Assembly: GCA_027046265.1 (NCBI GenBank)
Contig: JALTZF010000098.1
Coordinates: 54,913-118,912, forward strand
Reading direction: 5' to 3'
DNA: 64,000 bases
Source of the DNA: Pyrodictiaceae archaeon
GTDB lineage: Archaea; Thermoproteota; Thermoprotei_A; Sulfolobales; Pyrodictiaceae
Part shown: positions 38,833 to 53,794 of the stretch, in pieces
Layout: each line of letters starts with the position of its first letter
Position numbering within the stretch: the stretch's first letter is position 1
Made by a program: the position numbers and the translations under genes
Notes under the pieces: generated by a model
Database searches by the model: none
What the model was told of the DNA's origin: nothing
The model's input: only the letters and a program-made list of their open reading frames with translations

Positions 38833-39441
38833 TTGAGTTATGGGACCGGGGCAACAGCTGTGGGAATAAAAGGTCGCAATTATGTTGTACTAGCGGCAGA
38901 GCGTAGAGTAAGCTACGGAGGTTTTGTAGTTAGTAGAAGTGCTAAGAAGGTGTACAAGATAACAGACTATCTAGGAATAGCTCTTGCTGGTCTCTTTGCT
39001 GACATGCAGGCCATAGCTAAGGTCATAGCAGCAGAACTCTCATATCACGAGATAACAGTTGGAAGACGCTTAAGCGTTAAAGCTGCCGCGAAACTATTAG
39101 CGACTATTCTTTATTCGTACAAATACTTTCCCTTCCTCTCAGAAGTACTCGTAGGTGGAGTTGAAGAGGATGGCAGGGCTAGGCTATATGTAATGGATCC
39201 TGTAGGCTCATTAATTGAAGACGATTACGCAGCAATAGGGACAGGAGCATCAATAGCGATAGGGCTCATCGAGAGCAATTACAATATTGACATGCCACTT
39301 GATAAGGCAAAAGAGCTAGCTATTTCTGCAGTCAAAGTAGCAATAGAGAGAGACGTAATGTCTGGTGATGGCATTGATATACTTATAATACACAGTGAAA
39401 ACGGGACAACACGCATTAAAGAGGAGAGCATAAGGGTATAG
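38833..39441 (+). CDS. psmB: Proteasome beta subunit (possibly non-catalytic paralog)
   Basis: GATAVGIKGRNYVVLAAERRVSYGG...KKVYKITDYLGIALAGL. Confidence 0.9.
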   Translation: MSYGTGATAVGIKGRNYVVLAAERRVSYGGFVVSRSAKKVYKITDYLGIALAGLFADMQAIAKVIAAELSYHEITVGRRLSVKAAAKLLATILYSYKYFPFLSEVLVGGVEEDGRARLYVMDPVGSLIEDDYAAIGTGASIAIGLIESNYNIDMPLDKAKELAISAVKVAIERDVMSGDGIDILIIHSENGTTRIKEESIRV

Positions 39442-39492
39442 TTTCAACACTTTTAGGTCTGTATAAGATTCAATGTGGGTGTAAGTGAGGTA

Positions 39493-40272
39493 ATGACTAT
39501 ACGTCAAAAACTAATTGAAGTACAAAAAAAGATTGGACACAAGGTTCTATCAACAATAAAGAAAGATTTGTGTCCACTCAAAGAATTATTAAATTCTTAC
39601 GCGGTAGGATTCGATGCATCATACTCGAAGAGATATGGAGGTATAGCTGTCGCAACACTTGTAAATATAAACACTAACGAGCTAATTAGCTATGCTATCG
39701 CTATGGGAGAACCTCCCTTAGAGTATATACCCGGTTTGCTTGCTTTTAGAGAAGCTCCACTTTACTATACTGCTTATCTCAGTCTAGTTAAGAAAATTAA
39801 AACAACACCCAGATGTTTTATAGCAATTATAGATGGACATGGCATAGCTCATCCCCGTAATGCTGGCATAGCTTCACATATAGGCCTAGCGCTAAACATA
39901 CCAAGCATAGGAGTTGCCAAGAAAAGACTATATGGTATAGAGAAGGTCAGAAATGTTAACAAGAAGTCCAAGATATCCATAGAGGGATACGTCTATGACC
40001 CCAAAACTGACGAACCTCTTGCTGCAGTTCTCGTACCTAACAAAAAGAAGAGAATCTATGTCAGTCCAGGTGCATATATAACTTTAGAATCCGCAATAAG
40101 AATCATACAACTACTTCTAGAGCCCGACTACCGCTTACCAACACCAACCTATTATGCTGACTTAATCTCAAGACGTATATCAAGATGTCTTGATAATGGG
40201 AGGTGTACACCCGAGACTGTAGGAGGTCTACAGAGAACCCTTGAACACTATGCTAATACGAATAGAGCCTAA
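39493..40272 (+). CDS. nfi: Endonuclease V
   Basis: VGFDASYSKRYGGIAVATLV, IIDGHGIAHPRNAGIASHIGLAL, IGVAKKRL. Confidence 0.93.
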   Translation: MTIRQKLIEVQKKIGHKVLSTIKKDLCPLKELLNSYAVGFDASYSKRYGGIAVATLVNINTNELISYAIAMGEPPLEYIPGLLAFREAPLYYTAYLSLVKKIKTTPRCFIAIIDGHGIAHPRNAGIASHIGLALNIPSIGVAKKRLYGIEKVRNVNKKSKISIEGYVYDPKTDEPLAAVLVPNKKKRIYVSPGAYITLESAIRIIQLLLEPDYRLPTPTYYADLISRRISRCLDNGRCTPETVGGLQRTLEHYANTNRA

Positions 40273-40290
40273 TCTTCTATCTAACTTTAA

Positions 40291-41361
40291 CTAAATTACA
40301 CCAGTAAGTTTAGCCAACTTCTCTGCAGCTTCTCTAGTTAAGCCACTCTCACCCAGGATTGTGTATCGTTCTGGTCTAATCCTGTGTGCCATTGTAAGAG
40401 CTTCTACTATAACATCGTCTGGGACACCAAGCTCTTCGGCAGACACAGGTAGACCGAGCAACCTGAGGGTCTTCCTAATTCTCTTCCAAGGCCCACCATG
40501 GAGATACATCATCATAATAGCCCCTAAAGCTACCTGCTCACCATGCAACGCCTTGCCGGGGTACAATATGTCGAGAGCATGACTAAACAAGTGCTCTGAA
40601 CCGCTTGCAGGCCTTGTTGAGCCTGCTATACACATGGCTACACTACTACTTATCAGCCCCTCAACTAGAACGCGGACACCAGCCTTACTCCCACGACCTA
40701 TCTCTCTAGCATACTCTAGGACATGCTTAGCAGAAAGTAATGCAAGTTTAGCTGCATAGTCACCGTAGTATTCTCCTTTTAGTTTATGTGCAAGCATCCA
40801 ATCCCGTACTGCTGTAAGCTTTCCAACGAGATCTCCAGCACCAGCACGAATGAGACGGATAGGGGCTGAAGATAATATGTCTATATCAGCTATTATTGCT
40901 GCTGGAGTATTTGACTTCATAGAGTAAGGCTTATCTGAACCCTTCAACGAGATGAAGGGTGAAGCAACGCCGTCATGAGATGGGCTTGTAGGTATACTCA
41001 CCATAGCCCTTCTAGTCTTAAAGGCTGCATATTTGGCAAGGTCAATAGCTTTGCCACCACCAAAACCAATCACGATATCAACATTGTATTTTATAGCTTT
41101 TTGCGCTATGCTCTCAGCAGCATCTATAGAAGCTTGAGTTGCACGCTCAACACGGACATCAACACCGCTCGGTAACACACTCATAAGTTTGTCTCCATGG
41201 AGAGACCAGACATTAGGGCCTGTGACTACGAGTATTGTTGAATTCCCTGAGACCCCAAGCCTACTTAGTACGTTACCAACACTTCTTAGTGCATTCTCAC
41301 CTATTACAATATAACGTGGCAACTCTATCTCATGGAGCATTTTAAATAACCTGCCATCCAC
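40291..41361 (-). CDS. egsA: sn-glycerol-1-phosphate dehydrogenase
   Basis: VDIVIGFGGGKAIDLAKYAA, SIPTSPSHDGVASP, GSEHLFSHALD, HGEQVALG. Confidence 0.95.
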   Translation of the reverse strand: MDGRLFKMLHEIELPRYIVIGENALRSVGNVLSRLGVSGNSTILVVTGPNVWSLHGDKLMSVLPSGVDVRVERATQASIDAAESIAQKAIKYNVDIVIGFGGGKAIDLAKYAAFKTRRAMVSIPTSPSHDGVASPFISLKGSDKPYSMKSNTPAAIIADIDILSSAPIRLIRAGAGDLVGKLTAVRDWMLAHKLKGEYYGDYAAKLALLSAKHVLEYAREIGRGSKAGVRVLVEGLISSSVAMCIAGSTRPASGSEHLFSHALDILYPGKALHGEQVALGAIMMMYLHGGPWKRIRKTLRLLGLPVSAEELGVPDDVIVEALTMAHRIRPERYTILGESGLTREAAEKLAKLTGVI

Positions 41362-41434
41362 TCTAGTATAATAATGCTATCTTAGTTGTTGGTGTTGTCT
41401 GAGACTTAATACATTTATTGTCCCCCTAATATGC

Positions 41435-42118
41435 TTGATGAAAAGTGGAAGAGGCGGGAAAGACATGATACTACCAAATAACATTAACAGTAACATTGCC
41501 CGTGAACAAGTTCAAAAACTACTACTTCAGAAAGCGCTACATGGTACAACTACAGTGGGAATTAGAACAAAAAACTTTACTATACTGGCTGCTGATAGGA
41601 GGGCTACAAGCGGCTACTATATTGCACATAAGAAGATAAGGAAAATAGTTCAGATAACAGACTACATGGCGATGACCACAGCAGGTTTAGTAGCAGATGC
41701 ACAGATACTTGCAGAGTGGCTTTCAAATCATCTACGCTACAAATATTACACAACAAAAATGAAACCCTCAGTAAGATCTGCTGCAGAGTACTTATCAATA
41801 ATCCTTCATTCAGCCAGGTTTTACCCATACATAGTACAGCTCTTGCTTGGAGGATATGATACTGCACCAAGACTATTCAACATAGACTGGTTCGGTAGTG
41901 TTACCGAGGAGGAGTATGTCGCAACAGGTTCTGGTTCACCAATAGCTATAGGAGTAATCGAAGACGGCTATCGCGAAAACTTGACAGAGGATGAAGCAGT
42001 AGAATTGGCCAAGAGAGCAGTATACGCTGCAACAAAAAGAGATTCGTTTAGCGGAAATGGCATTGATGTAGTAGTCATAGGAGAAGACTACATAAAATGG
42101 TATAGTTTTAATCTATAA
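41435..42118 (+). CDS. psmB: Proteasome beta subunit (catalytic type)
   Basis: HG|TTTVGIRTKNFTILAADRR with Thr1, Asp17 and Lys33 (KIRK) in register. Confidence 0.94.
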   Translation: MMKSGRGGKDMILPNNINSNIAREQVQKLLLQKALHGTTTVGIRTKNFTILAADRRATSGYYIAHKKIRKIVQITDYMAMTTAGLVADAQILAEWLSNHLRYKYYTTKMKPSVRSAAEYLSIILHSARFYPYIVQLLLGGYDTAPRLFNIDWFGSVTEEEYVATGSGSPIAIGVIEDGYRENLTEDEAVELAKRAVYAATKRDSFSGNGIDVVVIGEDYIKWYSFNL

Positions 42119-42528
42119 ATAACACCTAAAACCTACATAAAAGTTATTAGTCTGTTCAGGTTCACTTCATGAGTGGACTATTCTAACTAACTACTCCAAT
42201 CAGTGACATTAATGAATGTACATAGATCTATCCAAGTATATATATTATCTGTTGATAGCACTTCACACATGGCCCCACGTAGTACATAAATTGTACACTT
42301 ATGTAAGCACCTAGGTGTCATGTAATGATTAATACAACACCAAAGCCTACACATGTATGTTTTAGTCACATAATATGCACTATTATACCTAATATAACTC
42401 ATTAAGTTTTCTTGAGAAAACGCGAAAGATTAAAGACAAGTTATGAATACGATCCAGATCAATGACCTAAGCATTAGTTATGTTGTCAGTCCTCATAGGA
42501 CATCACACAATCCCTAGGTGATGGTATA

Positions 42529-44478
42529 GTGTATAAGCGTAGTGAAATGAAACGATTAGCATTACACATAGCAACTAAATTAATACCACGAGCAGTACAA
42601 GTTACACGTATTGAATTTGAAGGCCCAGAAATAGCGATATATGTAAAAGATCCTAAAGTATTCATTGAATACCCTGAACTCGCACGTGATATAGCTAAGG
42701 CTCTTAAGAAGAGGATCGTTATTAGAACTGATCCCTCAGTGCGAAAAAACCCTAAAGATGCAGAGAAAATTATTAGAAAACTAGTACCAGAGGAGGCTGG
42801 CATTGAGGAAATAAGGTTTGACGATGTACTTGGGGAAGTCATAATAAAAGCACGAAAAGTAGGACTAGTCTACGGTAAATCAAGACAAGTTTACAGTAAG
42901 ATATTGGCTGAGACCGGATGGAGGCCACGTGTTATTCGTGTACCACCAGCAAAACACGAAGATCTTAAAACTATTAATCAGATAATAGATTACATGTATT
43001 CTCAGAGTAATTATAGGCTTGAAATGCTACGTGCAACAGGAGAGCGCATACATCGAGGTGTACTGTTTGAGAATCGGTATGTAAGAATAACAGCTCTTGG
43101 AGGATTTATGGAGGTTGGGCGTTCGGCAATACTGATTGAAACAAGCGAAAGCAGAGTATTACTTGACGCTGGAATTAATCCTGCAGGCGATGGATATAGC
43201 CTCTATCCCCGACTAGACGTGGAACAGCTTCGTTTAGATGAGCTTGACGCTGTAGTAATCACGCATGCACACTTAGATCACATGGGTTTAGTGCCCTATC
43301 TCTTTAAATACGGTTATCGCGGTCCAGTATATGCCACAAAGCCTACACTAGATCTCATGGTCCTAAGCCAGCTAGACCTACTCGATATAACACAGCGTAG
43401 CGGACGGAATCCACCATATACTCAAATTGAAGTGAAGAAAATGGTTCTCCATACGATACCACTTGAGTATGGAGAGGTTACAGACATAGCTCCAGACATA
43501 AAACTAACATTCTATAATGCTGGGCATATACTTGGTTCCGCAATAGCACATCTACACATAGGTGAAGGACTACATAATATAGTATATACAGGAGACTTCA
43601 AATTTGGAAAAACACGTTTACTTGATAAAGCTCATACCGAATTCCCACGTGTTGAAACACTCATAATGGAAAGCACATATGGTAACAAAGACCAGCCAAA
43701 ACGCGAAGAGGCGGAATTTGAGCTCATAAGTATAATTAGTAGAACTGTGTCACGTAGAGGAAAAGTACTCATACCCGTCATGGCCGTGGGTAGAGCACAA
43801 GAAATACTGCTAGTCTTAGTAGATGCCCTCAAGAAGAAAATCCTCCCAGAGGAACTAAAGGTTTATGTTGATGGGAGTATCAAAGAAGTAAACGCTATCC
43901 ACCTCTCCTACCCTGAACTCCTATCTAATCAAGTGAGGAGCAAGATTCTCCGAGATGAAAACCCCTTTGACCATGAAAACGTTATTCGGGTTGACAAGAG
44001 ACAAATGAGAGAAGATATTGCAAAAAGTGATGAATCAGCAGTAATACTAGCAACATCTGGCATGCTTAATGGCGGTCCCTCAGTAGAGTATCTCCGCTTA
44101 CTAGCTGAAGATCCTCGGAATGCCCTTGTATTTGTAGCGTACCAAGCAAAAGGCACATTAGGCAGGCGCATTCTTGATGGTGAGAGAGAGATCACAATGG
44201 TTACAGAAGATGGTAAAGTGGAGCTGGTGAGGATAAAAATGGATGTGTACTCTGTGGATGGGTTCTCTGGTCATTCTGACAGAAGACAGTTGCTGGCTTT
44301 TCTCGCAAACATGAATCCAAAGCCAAGAAATATAATACTAAATCATGGTGAACCACAAGCGATACATGCACTAGCAGAGTCTATACGGAGAAAAGCACGT
44401 AACCTAGGTTTGCCGTCTGACGTCAAAGTCTATACACCATCAATACTCGATAGCATATATTTGGCTGGTGTAACTTGA
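42529..44478 (+). CDS. aCPSF1-type beta-CASP RNase with N-terminal KH domains
   Basis: THAHLDHMGL, GHILGSAIAHL, MESTYGN, VDGFSGHSDR, NHGEPQAI; KH-like N-terminus. Confidence 0.95.
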   Translation: MYKRSEMKRLALHIATKLIPRAVQVTRIEFEGPEIAIYVKDPKVFIEYPELARDIAKALKKRIVIRTDPSVRKNPKDAEKIIRKLVPEEAGIEEIRFDDVLGEVIIKARKVGLVYGKSRQVYSKILAETGWRPRVIRVPPAKHEDLKTINQIIDYMYSQSNYRLEMLRATGERIHRGVLFENRYVRITALGGFMEVGRSAILIETSESRVLLDAGINPAGDGYSLYPRLDVEQLRLDELDAVVITHAHLDHMGLVPYLFKYGYRGPVYATKPTLDLMVLSQLDLLDITQRSGRNPPYTQIEVKKMVLHTIPLEYGEVTDIAPDIKLTFYNAGHILGSAIAHLHIGEGLHNIVYTGDFKFGKTRLLDKAHTEFPRVETLIMESTYGNKDQPKREEAEFELISIISRTVSRRGKVLIPVMAVGRAQEILLVLVDALKKKILPEELKVYVDGSIKEVNAIHLSYPELLSNQVRSKILRDENPFDHENVIRVDKRQMREDIAKSDESAVILATSGMLNGGPSVEYLRLLAEDPRNALVFVAYQAKGTLGRRILDGEREITMVTEDGKVELVRIKMDVYSVDGFSGHSDRRQLLAFLANMNPKPRNIILNHGEPQAIHALAESIRRKARNLGLPSDVKVYTPSILDSIYLAGVT

Positions 44479-44480
44479 GC

Positions 44481-45011
44481 TCAGAGTGATTCTACAAGTT
44501 TCCAATACTTATCACCAAGATGGTGTAAACTCTTACTTACACGGCCCTTTTCCATAGCGATGATTTCCTCTGAGTCATATTGCGCTAAGTGGATAGCTAG
44601 AGGGAGGCCCCGACTAGGCTCGACTACAGCTACAATATCACCAGCCTTGAATGTCCCCTCTATACGTATAATGCCAGGTCTCATTAGATCTGCTCCACGC
44701 GAAATAGGTTTAACTGCGCCTTCATCGACAACTAATACTGGGAGCCATCTTCGGAACTCTGTTTTGAGCAGATATTTTAGGTGTGGTACTAAGAGTCTCT
44801 TATCACTGTAGTAAAGTTCTATAAAAGCAGGTATAGAATTGAATAAATATAGTTGTATTTCATCTTCTATGACAATTTCAATATTCAAATCCCTGCTAAG
44901 ATTGAGTCTAGGATATAACCTAGTTATCTCGTTAAACAACTTCTTCTTGTCCTTCTTCGATAAAACCCAACGCCTCAAGGCTACCCGTACAATGCAGAAA
45001 GAGGGGTACAT
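44481..45011 (-). CDS. PUA-domain protein (MCT-1/TMA20-like)
   Basis: [24 protein letters not shown] and C-terminal [14 protein letters not shown] start 45077 overlaps LSm start so internal ATG preferred. Confidence 0.8.
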   Translation of the reverse strand: MYPSFCIVRVALRRWVLSKKDKKKLFNEITRLYPRLNLSRDLNIEIVIEDEIQLYLFNSIPAFIELYYSDKRLLVPHLKYLLKTEFRRWLPVLVVDEGAVKPISRGADLMRPGIIRIEGTFKAGDIVAVVEPSRGLPLAIHLAQYDSEEIIAMEKGRVSKSLHHLGDKYWKLVESL

Positions 45012-45059
45012 TATTATAAAACCCTCCCCCTTGTCTCTGATTGTCCGGGTGCGAGGAAA

Positions 45060-45287
45060 ATGGCTGAGACAACGCACCGTGTACTAGGTGATAGCATAGG
45101 GAGTATTGTTCTTGTTAGATTACGTGGTAGCTACGAGGTCCGTGGAAGGCTCAAAAGCTATGACCAACATTTAAATCTTGTATTAGAAGATGCTGAAGAA
45201 ATACTTGAGGATGGAAAAACGCGAAAGCTAGGGACAATTGTAATTAGGGGTGACACAGTACTACTGATATCACCTGCACAAATGTAA
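45060..45287 (+). CDS. Sm-like archaeal protein (LSm)
   Basis: [32 protein letters not shown] ... [13 protein letters not shown]. Confidence 0.95.
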   Translation: MAETTHRVLGDSIGSIVLVRLRGSYEVRGRLKSYDQHLNLVLEDAEEILEDGKTRKLGTIVIRGDTVLLISPAQM

Positions 45288-45335
45288 ATGGCGTACCTCA
45301 AATAACAAATAAGCCGATAAGGAGGGCGCACTTTT

Positions 45336-45524
45336 ATGAGCAAGGGGACACCTTCATTCGGCAAAATGAGTAAGAATTACACACATATACGATGTCCGCG
45401 ATGCGGACGACACTCCTATAATGCAGCAAAAGGCTATTGTGCTGCTTGCGGATATGGGAGGAGTAGACGTATACGCAGATACTCTTGGATGAATAAGAAA
45501 GTTAATAAGAAGAGACTACGTTAG
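45336..45524 (+). CDS. rpl37e: Ribosomal protein L37e
   Basis: [38 protein letters not shown]. Confidence 0.97.
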   Translation: MSKGTPSFGKMSKNYTHIRCPRCGRHSYNAAKGYCAACGYGRSRRIRRYSWMNKKVNKKRLR

Positions 45525-45603
45525 AAATAAATGAAACAATACTAGCCTACAAGTATTAATATAATAACCCCGAAGCGCATAGGTAGACTACACTACCCAT
45601 TGG

Positions 45604-45861
45604 GTGCAGATTTTGGCGAAACAGAAGAAGTTCAATATTCTTGAACATGAACTTGTACCAGAGCACGAGATTGTGCCACCAGAAGAGGCTGTCAAGATAC
45701 TCAAAGAGCTTGGAATTGCGCCACATCAACTTCCGTGGATTCGTGTAACAGATCCAGTGGCAAGAGCCATTGGTGCTAAGCCTGGAGATGTAATTAGGAT
45801 ACGCAGGAAAAGTCCTACATCCGGAGAAACAATAGCTTATAGATATGTAGTTGGTTACTAG
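45604..45861 (+). CDS. rpoH: RNA polymerase subunit H (Rpb5-like)
   Basis: [53 protein letters not shown]. Confidence 0.96.
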   Translation: MQILAKQKKFNILEHELVPEHEIVPPEEAVKILKELGIAPHQLPWIRVTDPVARAIGAKPGDVIRIRRKSPTSGETIAYRYVVGY

Positions 45862-45966
45862 CTTGTTAGTGGAGGGGAATCGAATAGACTTGGAAGAATG
45901 CGGCCCTGTTAACCGTACCCTTATATTTCATAAACAAGACATACCATGCACAGTCATGGGTAGAAT

Positions 45967-45978
45967 TATTATATATTT
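45967..45978 (+). promoter_or_regulatory. Putative TATA box for rpoB
   Basis: TTATTATATATT about 35-45 bp upstream of the rpoB start. Confidence 0.35.
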
Positions 45979-46011
45979 GGTTGACTTCTCAAGCTAAGAT
46001 GTGTTCTGAGG

Positions 46012-49000
46012 GTGATGCTTATGGCTGCATCTATAAATACGAAAGGGTTTCCAAGCGCTGAGGATAGATGGGCTGTCATGAAAGCTTTCATAGAAGAGTA
46101 TGGTCTTGTTAAACAACATATTGATTCATTTAATAGGTTTACTGAAAAGGACTTGAAACAGATAGTTAAAGATTATGGTGTAATAGCTACACCTAGACGC
46201 GAATACGAAGTTAAAATACTTGATGTAGAACTCGGCGAGCCCACAGTAATAGAGAGTGATGGAAGTGAACATCCTGTATTGCCTATGGAGTGTCGCATTA
46301 GAGATCTTACTTACTGGGCCCCAATAAAGGCTAAGGTTGTTATTGTAGAAAACGGCATAGAACATGATCCGGAGGAGGTGGTAATAGGCTATTTACCTAT
46401 AATGTTGCGCTCCAAAGCTGATCCTCTAGCACGATGCTTTTATGACCTGGAAGCCGACAGAGAAGAATGTATCAGGAAGCTTATAGAGGCAGGTGAAGAC
46501 CCCCGCGATCCCGGAGGTTATTTCATAATTAATGGTTCTGAAAGAGTTATAGTCATACAAGAAGACCAAGCACTAAATCGCATACTCGTTGGCAAGGCAA
46601 GGGCTGGTACAAGTGCAGTTTATACAGCAAAGGTTATCTCTGCACACGCAGGTGTTAGATATCAAATACTACTAGACATGCACAAAGATGGGACACTCCA
46701 TGTATCAATGAGCAGGGCTATGAGTAAAATTCCATTTGTAATCATGATGCGTGCTCTAGGCCTAGAGAAAGATAGAGATATTGTACTAGCTGTTAGTCCT
46801 GACCCACAAATCCAGCAGATGCTCATCCCGTCGCTAGAGCAGGCTCGTGCAATAAACACTGTCGAGGACGCATTAGACTTTATAGGAAGCCGTTTCCGTG
46901 AGGGAATGGGCAGGCCACGCGAGCAAAGAATACGTGTTGCAGAACGTATACTTGACTATATACTCTTACCTCATATTGGCACCACTCCAGAGGCACGCAT
47001 GAGAAAAGCCTTATTTTTAGGCCAAATGGCAGCCCAGCTCCTAGAATACGTTGCTGGACGCAGAGAGGAAGACGACAAGGATCATTATGCGAATAAGAGG
47101 CTTCTACTTGCAGGCGACCTAATAGCTATGGTCTTTAGAGTCGCTATGCGTGCACTGGCTTACGATATAAGGCAACAACTTGAAAGGGTACGCGTAAGAG
47201 GCAGAAGAATAAGTGCACGCCTAATAATAAGATCTGACATAGTGACTAACAGGCTTAGAGAAGCCTTAGCTACTGGTAATTGGCCTGGCCAAAGAACAGG
47301 TGTGAGCCAAATACTAGATAGGACAAACTGGATATCAACACTGAGCCACTTGCGCAGAGTAGTTTCGCAACTCAGCCGTAGCCAGCCACATTTCGAGGCC
47401 AGAGATGTTCATGGAACACAATGGGGCAGAATATGTCCCTTTGAGACTCCTGAAGGGCCTAACTGTGGTCTAGTTAAGAATCTAGCACTCATGGCAGTGG
47501 TTTCCCCTGGCACAGACGATAAAGATGTTGAAAAGATAGTGTATAGTATGGGGGTAAAAGATGCTGTTGAGTTGTTTGAGGAAGTCCGTAAAATAGGTTA
47601 TTATCCGCCAGAACTCCAGAAATGGAGCAAAGTCTTCCTAAATGGGCGTCTCATAGGTTTCCACCCCGATGGCGATGCCTTAGCCAAGGAGATAAGGAGG
47701 TTGCGTAGACAGGGCAAGTTATCTCCATATGTCAATGTTTCAGTTTATAAGAATGAATATGTTACTGAGGTATACATCAGTACCGATGCTGGCCGGCTCA
47801 TGAGGCCAGTTTTTGTTGTGGAGAATGGCGAGCTGAAGTTTAAACCTGAACATGTAGAGAAGCTAAAGAAGGGAGAATGGAAGTTTAGTGACCTACTTAA
47901 GCACGGAATAGTGGAGCTACTTGACGCCGACGAAGAGGAGAACGCGTACATAGCTCTTAACCCAGAGGATCTGACTCCCGAGCATACTCATATGGAGATA
48001 TGGCATGCAGGAATATTGGGAGTAGCTGCGAGCACAATACCATATGCTGAGCACAACCAGTCGCCTCGTAACACTTACCAGGCAGCGATGGCTAAACAAG
48101 CCTTAGGTCTATACGCTGCTAATTTCCAGATTAGAGCAGACACACGTGGCCACCTACTACACTATCCAGAGAAACCCCTCGTACAAACACGCGCACTTGA
48201 CATAATAGGGTTTAATGAGAGGCCTGCAGGGCAAAACATGGTTGTAGCTGTAATGTCCTTTACAGGATATAACATAGAAGACGCTGTCATAATGAACAAA
48301 TCCTCGATAGATAGAGGCCTTGCAAGGTCAACGTTTTTCCGTCTATATAGCACCGAAGAAAGGAGATATCCAGGAGGGCTAATGGACAGAATAGAGAAGC
48401 CAGAAATGAGGGTTGAAGGTTCTAAGCCGCCGGAAATGTACAGAAAGCTTGACGCAGATGGTATAATAAGTCCAGAGGTCGAGGTAGGCAGTGGCGAGGT
48501 ACTAATTGGCAAGACTAGCCCTCCACGATTCCTTGAAGAATACCGGGAATTTGGCACCGTATCTGTAAGGAGAAGAGATACATCAGTAACGATGAGACAT
48601 GGTGAAAAAGGGTTCGTTGATACAGTCATAATAACAGAGAATATTGAAGGATTTAAGCTGGTAAAGGTAAGAGTACGAGACCAGAGAATTCCGGAGTTAG
48701 GAGATAAATTTGCGTCGCGACATGGACAGAAAGGAGTCATAGGCATGCTTATACCACAATACGACATGCCATTCACAGAGGATGGCATAACACCAGACCT
48801 TATCATTAACCCCCACGCATTCCCGTCACGCATGACCCTAGGCCAGCTCTTCGAAACAATAGCTGGGAAATATGCAGCGTTGAAAGCACGATTCGTTGAT
48901 GGTACACCCTTTGCAAAAGAGTCTCTTGAAGGAATAAAGCTAGAACTATTGAAGGCTGGCTACGCTCCCGACGGTACTGAGTTAATGTATGACGGCCGTA

Positions 49001-49452
49001 CAGGAGAAATGCTTAGAAACCCAATACTGATAGGTGTAGTGTATTATCAAAAACTACATCACATGGTTGCTGACAAAATACATGCAAGAGCGCGCGGGCC
49101 TGTACAAGTACTCACGCGTCAGCCTACTGAAGGTAGGGCGCGTGAAGGTGGCCTCCGTTTCGGTGAGATGGAGAGGGATTGCCTTGTTGGACATGGTGCA
49201 GCAATGCTTCTTAAAGAACGTATGTTAGAAAGCAGTGATAGGTATGTGCTCTATATATGTGAGCAATGTGGCCACATAGCATGGTTTGACAGAAATAAGC
49301 GCAGATACATCTGCCCTATCCATGGTGATAAAGGTAGGATTTCAGCAGTAGTAGTACCATATGCTTTCAAGCTACTATTACAAGAACTCATGAGTATGTG
49401 TGTTATGCCACGATTGAGATTAGCTGAAAAGCATGAGTGGAAACCAACTTAA
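46012..49452 (+). CDS. rpoB: RNA polymerase subunit B (unsplit)
   Basis: GDKFASRHGQKGVIG, FETPEGPNCGLVKNLA, C-terminal CEQCGHIAWFDRNKRRYICPIHG. Confidence 0.98.
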   Translation: MMLMAASINTKGFPSAEDRWAVMKAFIEEYGLVKQHIDSFNRFTEKDLKQIVKDYGVIATPRREYEVKILDVELGEPTVIESDGSEHPVLPMECRIRDLTYWAPIKAKVVIVENGIEHDPEEVVIGYLPIMLRSKADPLARCFYDLEADREECIRKLIEAGEDPRDPGGYFIINGSERVIVIQEDQALNRILVGKARAGTSAVYTAKVISAHAGVRYQILLDMHKDGTLHVSMSRAMSKIPFVIMMRALGLEKDRDIVLAVSPDPQIQQMLIPSLEQARAINTVEDALDFIGSRFREGMGRPREQRIRVAERILDYILLPHIGTTPEARMRKALFLGQMAAQLLEYVAGRREEDDKDHYANKRLLLAGDLIAMVFRVAMRALAYDIRQQLERVRVRGRRISARLIIRSDIVTNRLREALATGNWPGQRTGVSQILDRTNWISTLSHLRRVVSQLSRSQPHFEARDVHGTQWGRICPFETPEGPNCGLVKNLALMAVVSPGTDDKDVEKIVYSMGVKDAVELFEEVRKIGYYPPELQKWSKVFLNGRLIGFHPDGDALAKEIRRLRRQGKLSPYVNVSVYKNEYVTEVYISTDAGRLMRPVFVVENGELKFKPEHVEKLKKGEWKFSDLLKHGIVELLDADEEENAYIALNPEDLTPEHTHMEIWHAGILGVAASTIPYAEHNQSPRNTYQAAMAKQALGLYAANFQIRADTRGHLLHYPEKPLVQTRALDIIGFNERPAGQNMVVAVMSFTGYNIEDAVIMNKSSIDRGLARSTFFRLYSTEERRYPGGLMDRIEKPEMRVEGSKPPEMYRKLDADGIISPEVEVGSGEVLIGKTSPPRFLEEYREFGTVSVRRRDTSVTMRHGEKGFVDTVIITENIEGFKLVKVRVRDQRIPELGDKFASRHGQKGVIGMLIPQYDMPFTEDGITPDLIINPHAFPSRMTLGQLFETIAGKYAALKARFVDGTPFAKESLEGIKLELLKAGYAPDGTELMYDGRTGEMLRNPILIGVVYYQKLHHMVADKIHARARGPVQVLTRQPTEGRAREGGLRFGEMERDCLVGHGAAMLLKERMLESSDRYVLYICEQCGHIAWFDRNKRRYICPIHGDKGRISAVVVPYAFKLLLQELMSMCVMPRLRLAEKHEWKPT

Positions 49453-49487
49453 GTTGTATTTTCAAATCTTCATAATTATGGAGCAAT

Positions 49488-53437
<3,950 letters not shown>

Positions 53438-53442
53438 TTTAG

Positions 53443-53778
53443 GTGAGCGTACAAGTCACAGACATTGAGCGTGAACTCGTAAACGCCCTCAAGACTGGTA
53501 AGGTCGTCTTAGGGAGTAGAAAGACTCTACGCTATGTTAAGACAGGTAAGGCTAAGGCGGTTATTGTTGCCGCTAATGCCCCTCCTGAACTGAAGAGCGA
53601 CATTATATACTATGCCAAACTAAGCAATATACCTGTATACATCTACCCAGGCACAAGTGTTGAGCTTGGAGCAGTATGCGGTAAACCCTTCGTTGTCGCT
53701 AGTCTATCAATCTTGGATCCTGGTAACTCACGTATACTCGAGCTCATAGAAGCTACTCAGTCTAGAACAGCACAGTAA
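53443..53778 (+). CDS. rpl30e: Ribosomal protein L30e
   Basis: [36 protein letters not shown]. Confidence 0.95.
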   Translation: MSVQVTDIERELVNALKTGKVVLGSRKTLRYVKTGKAKAVIVAANAPPELKSDIIYYAKLSNIPVYIYPGTSVELGAVCGKPFVVASLSILDPGNSRILELIEATQSRTAQ

Positions 53779-53794
53779 AATCACTTGTGCACAG

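Noticed and set aside
41435-42118. Second proteasome beta gene as a pseudogene
   Set aside because: Full length with Thr1/Asp17/Lys33 in register; it is the catalytic-looking copy.
48162-48833. Long antisense ORF (223 aa) within rpoB
   Set aside because: Sits opposite strongly conserved rpoB coding sequence; Ser/Pro-rich shadow composition.
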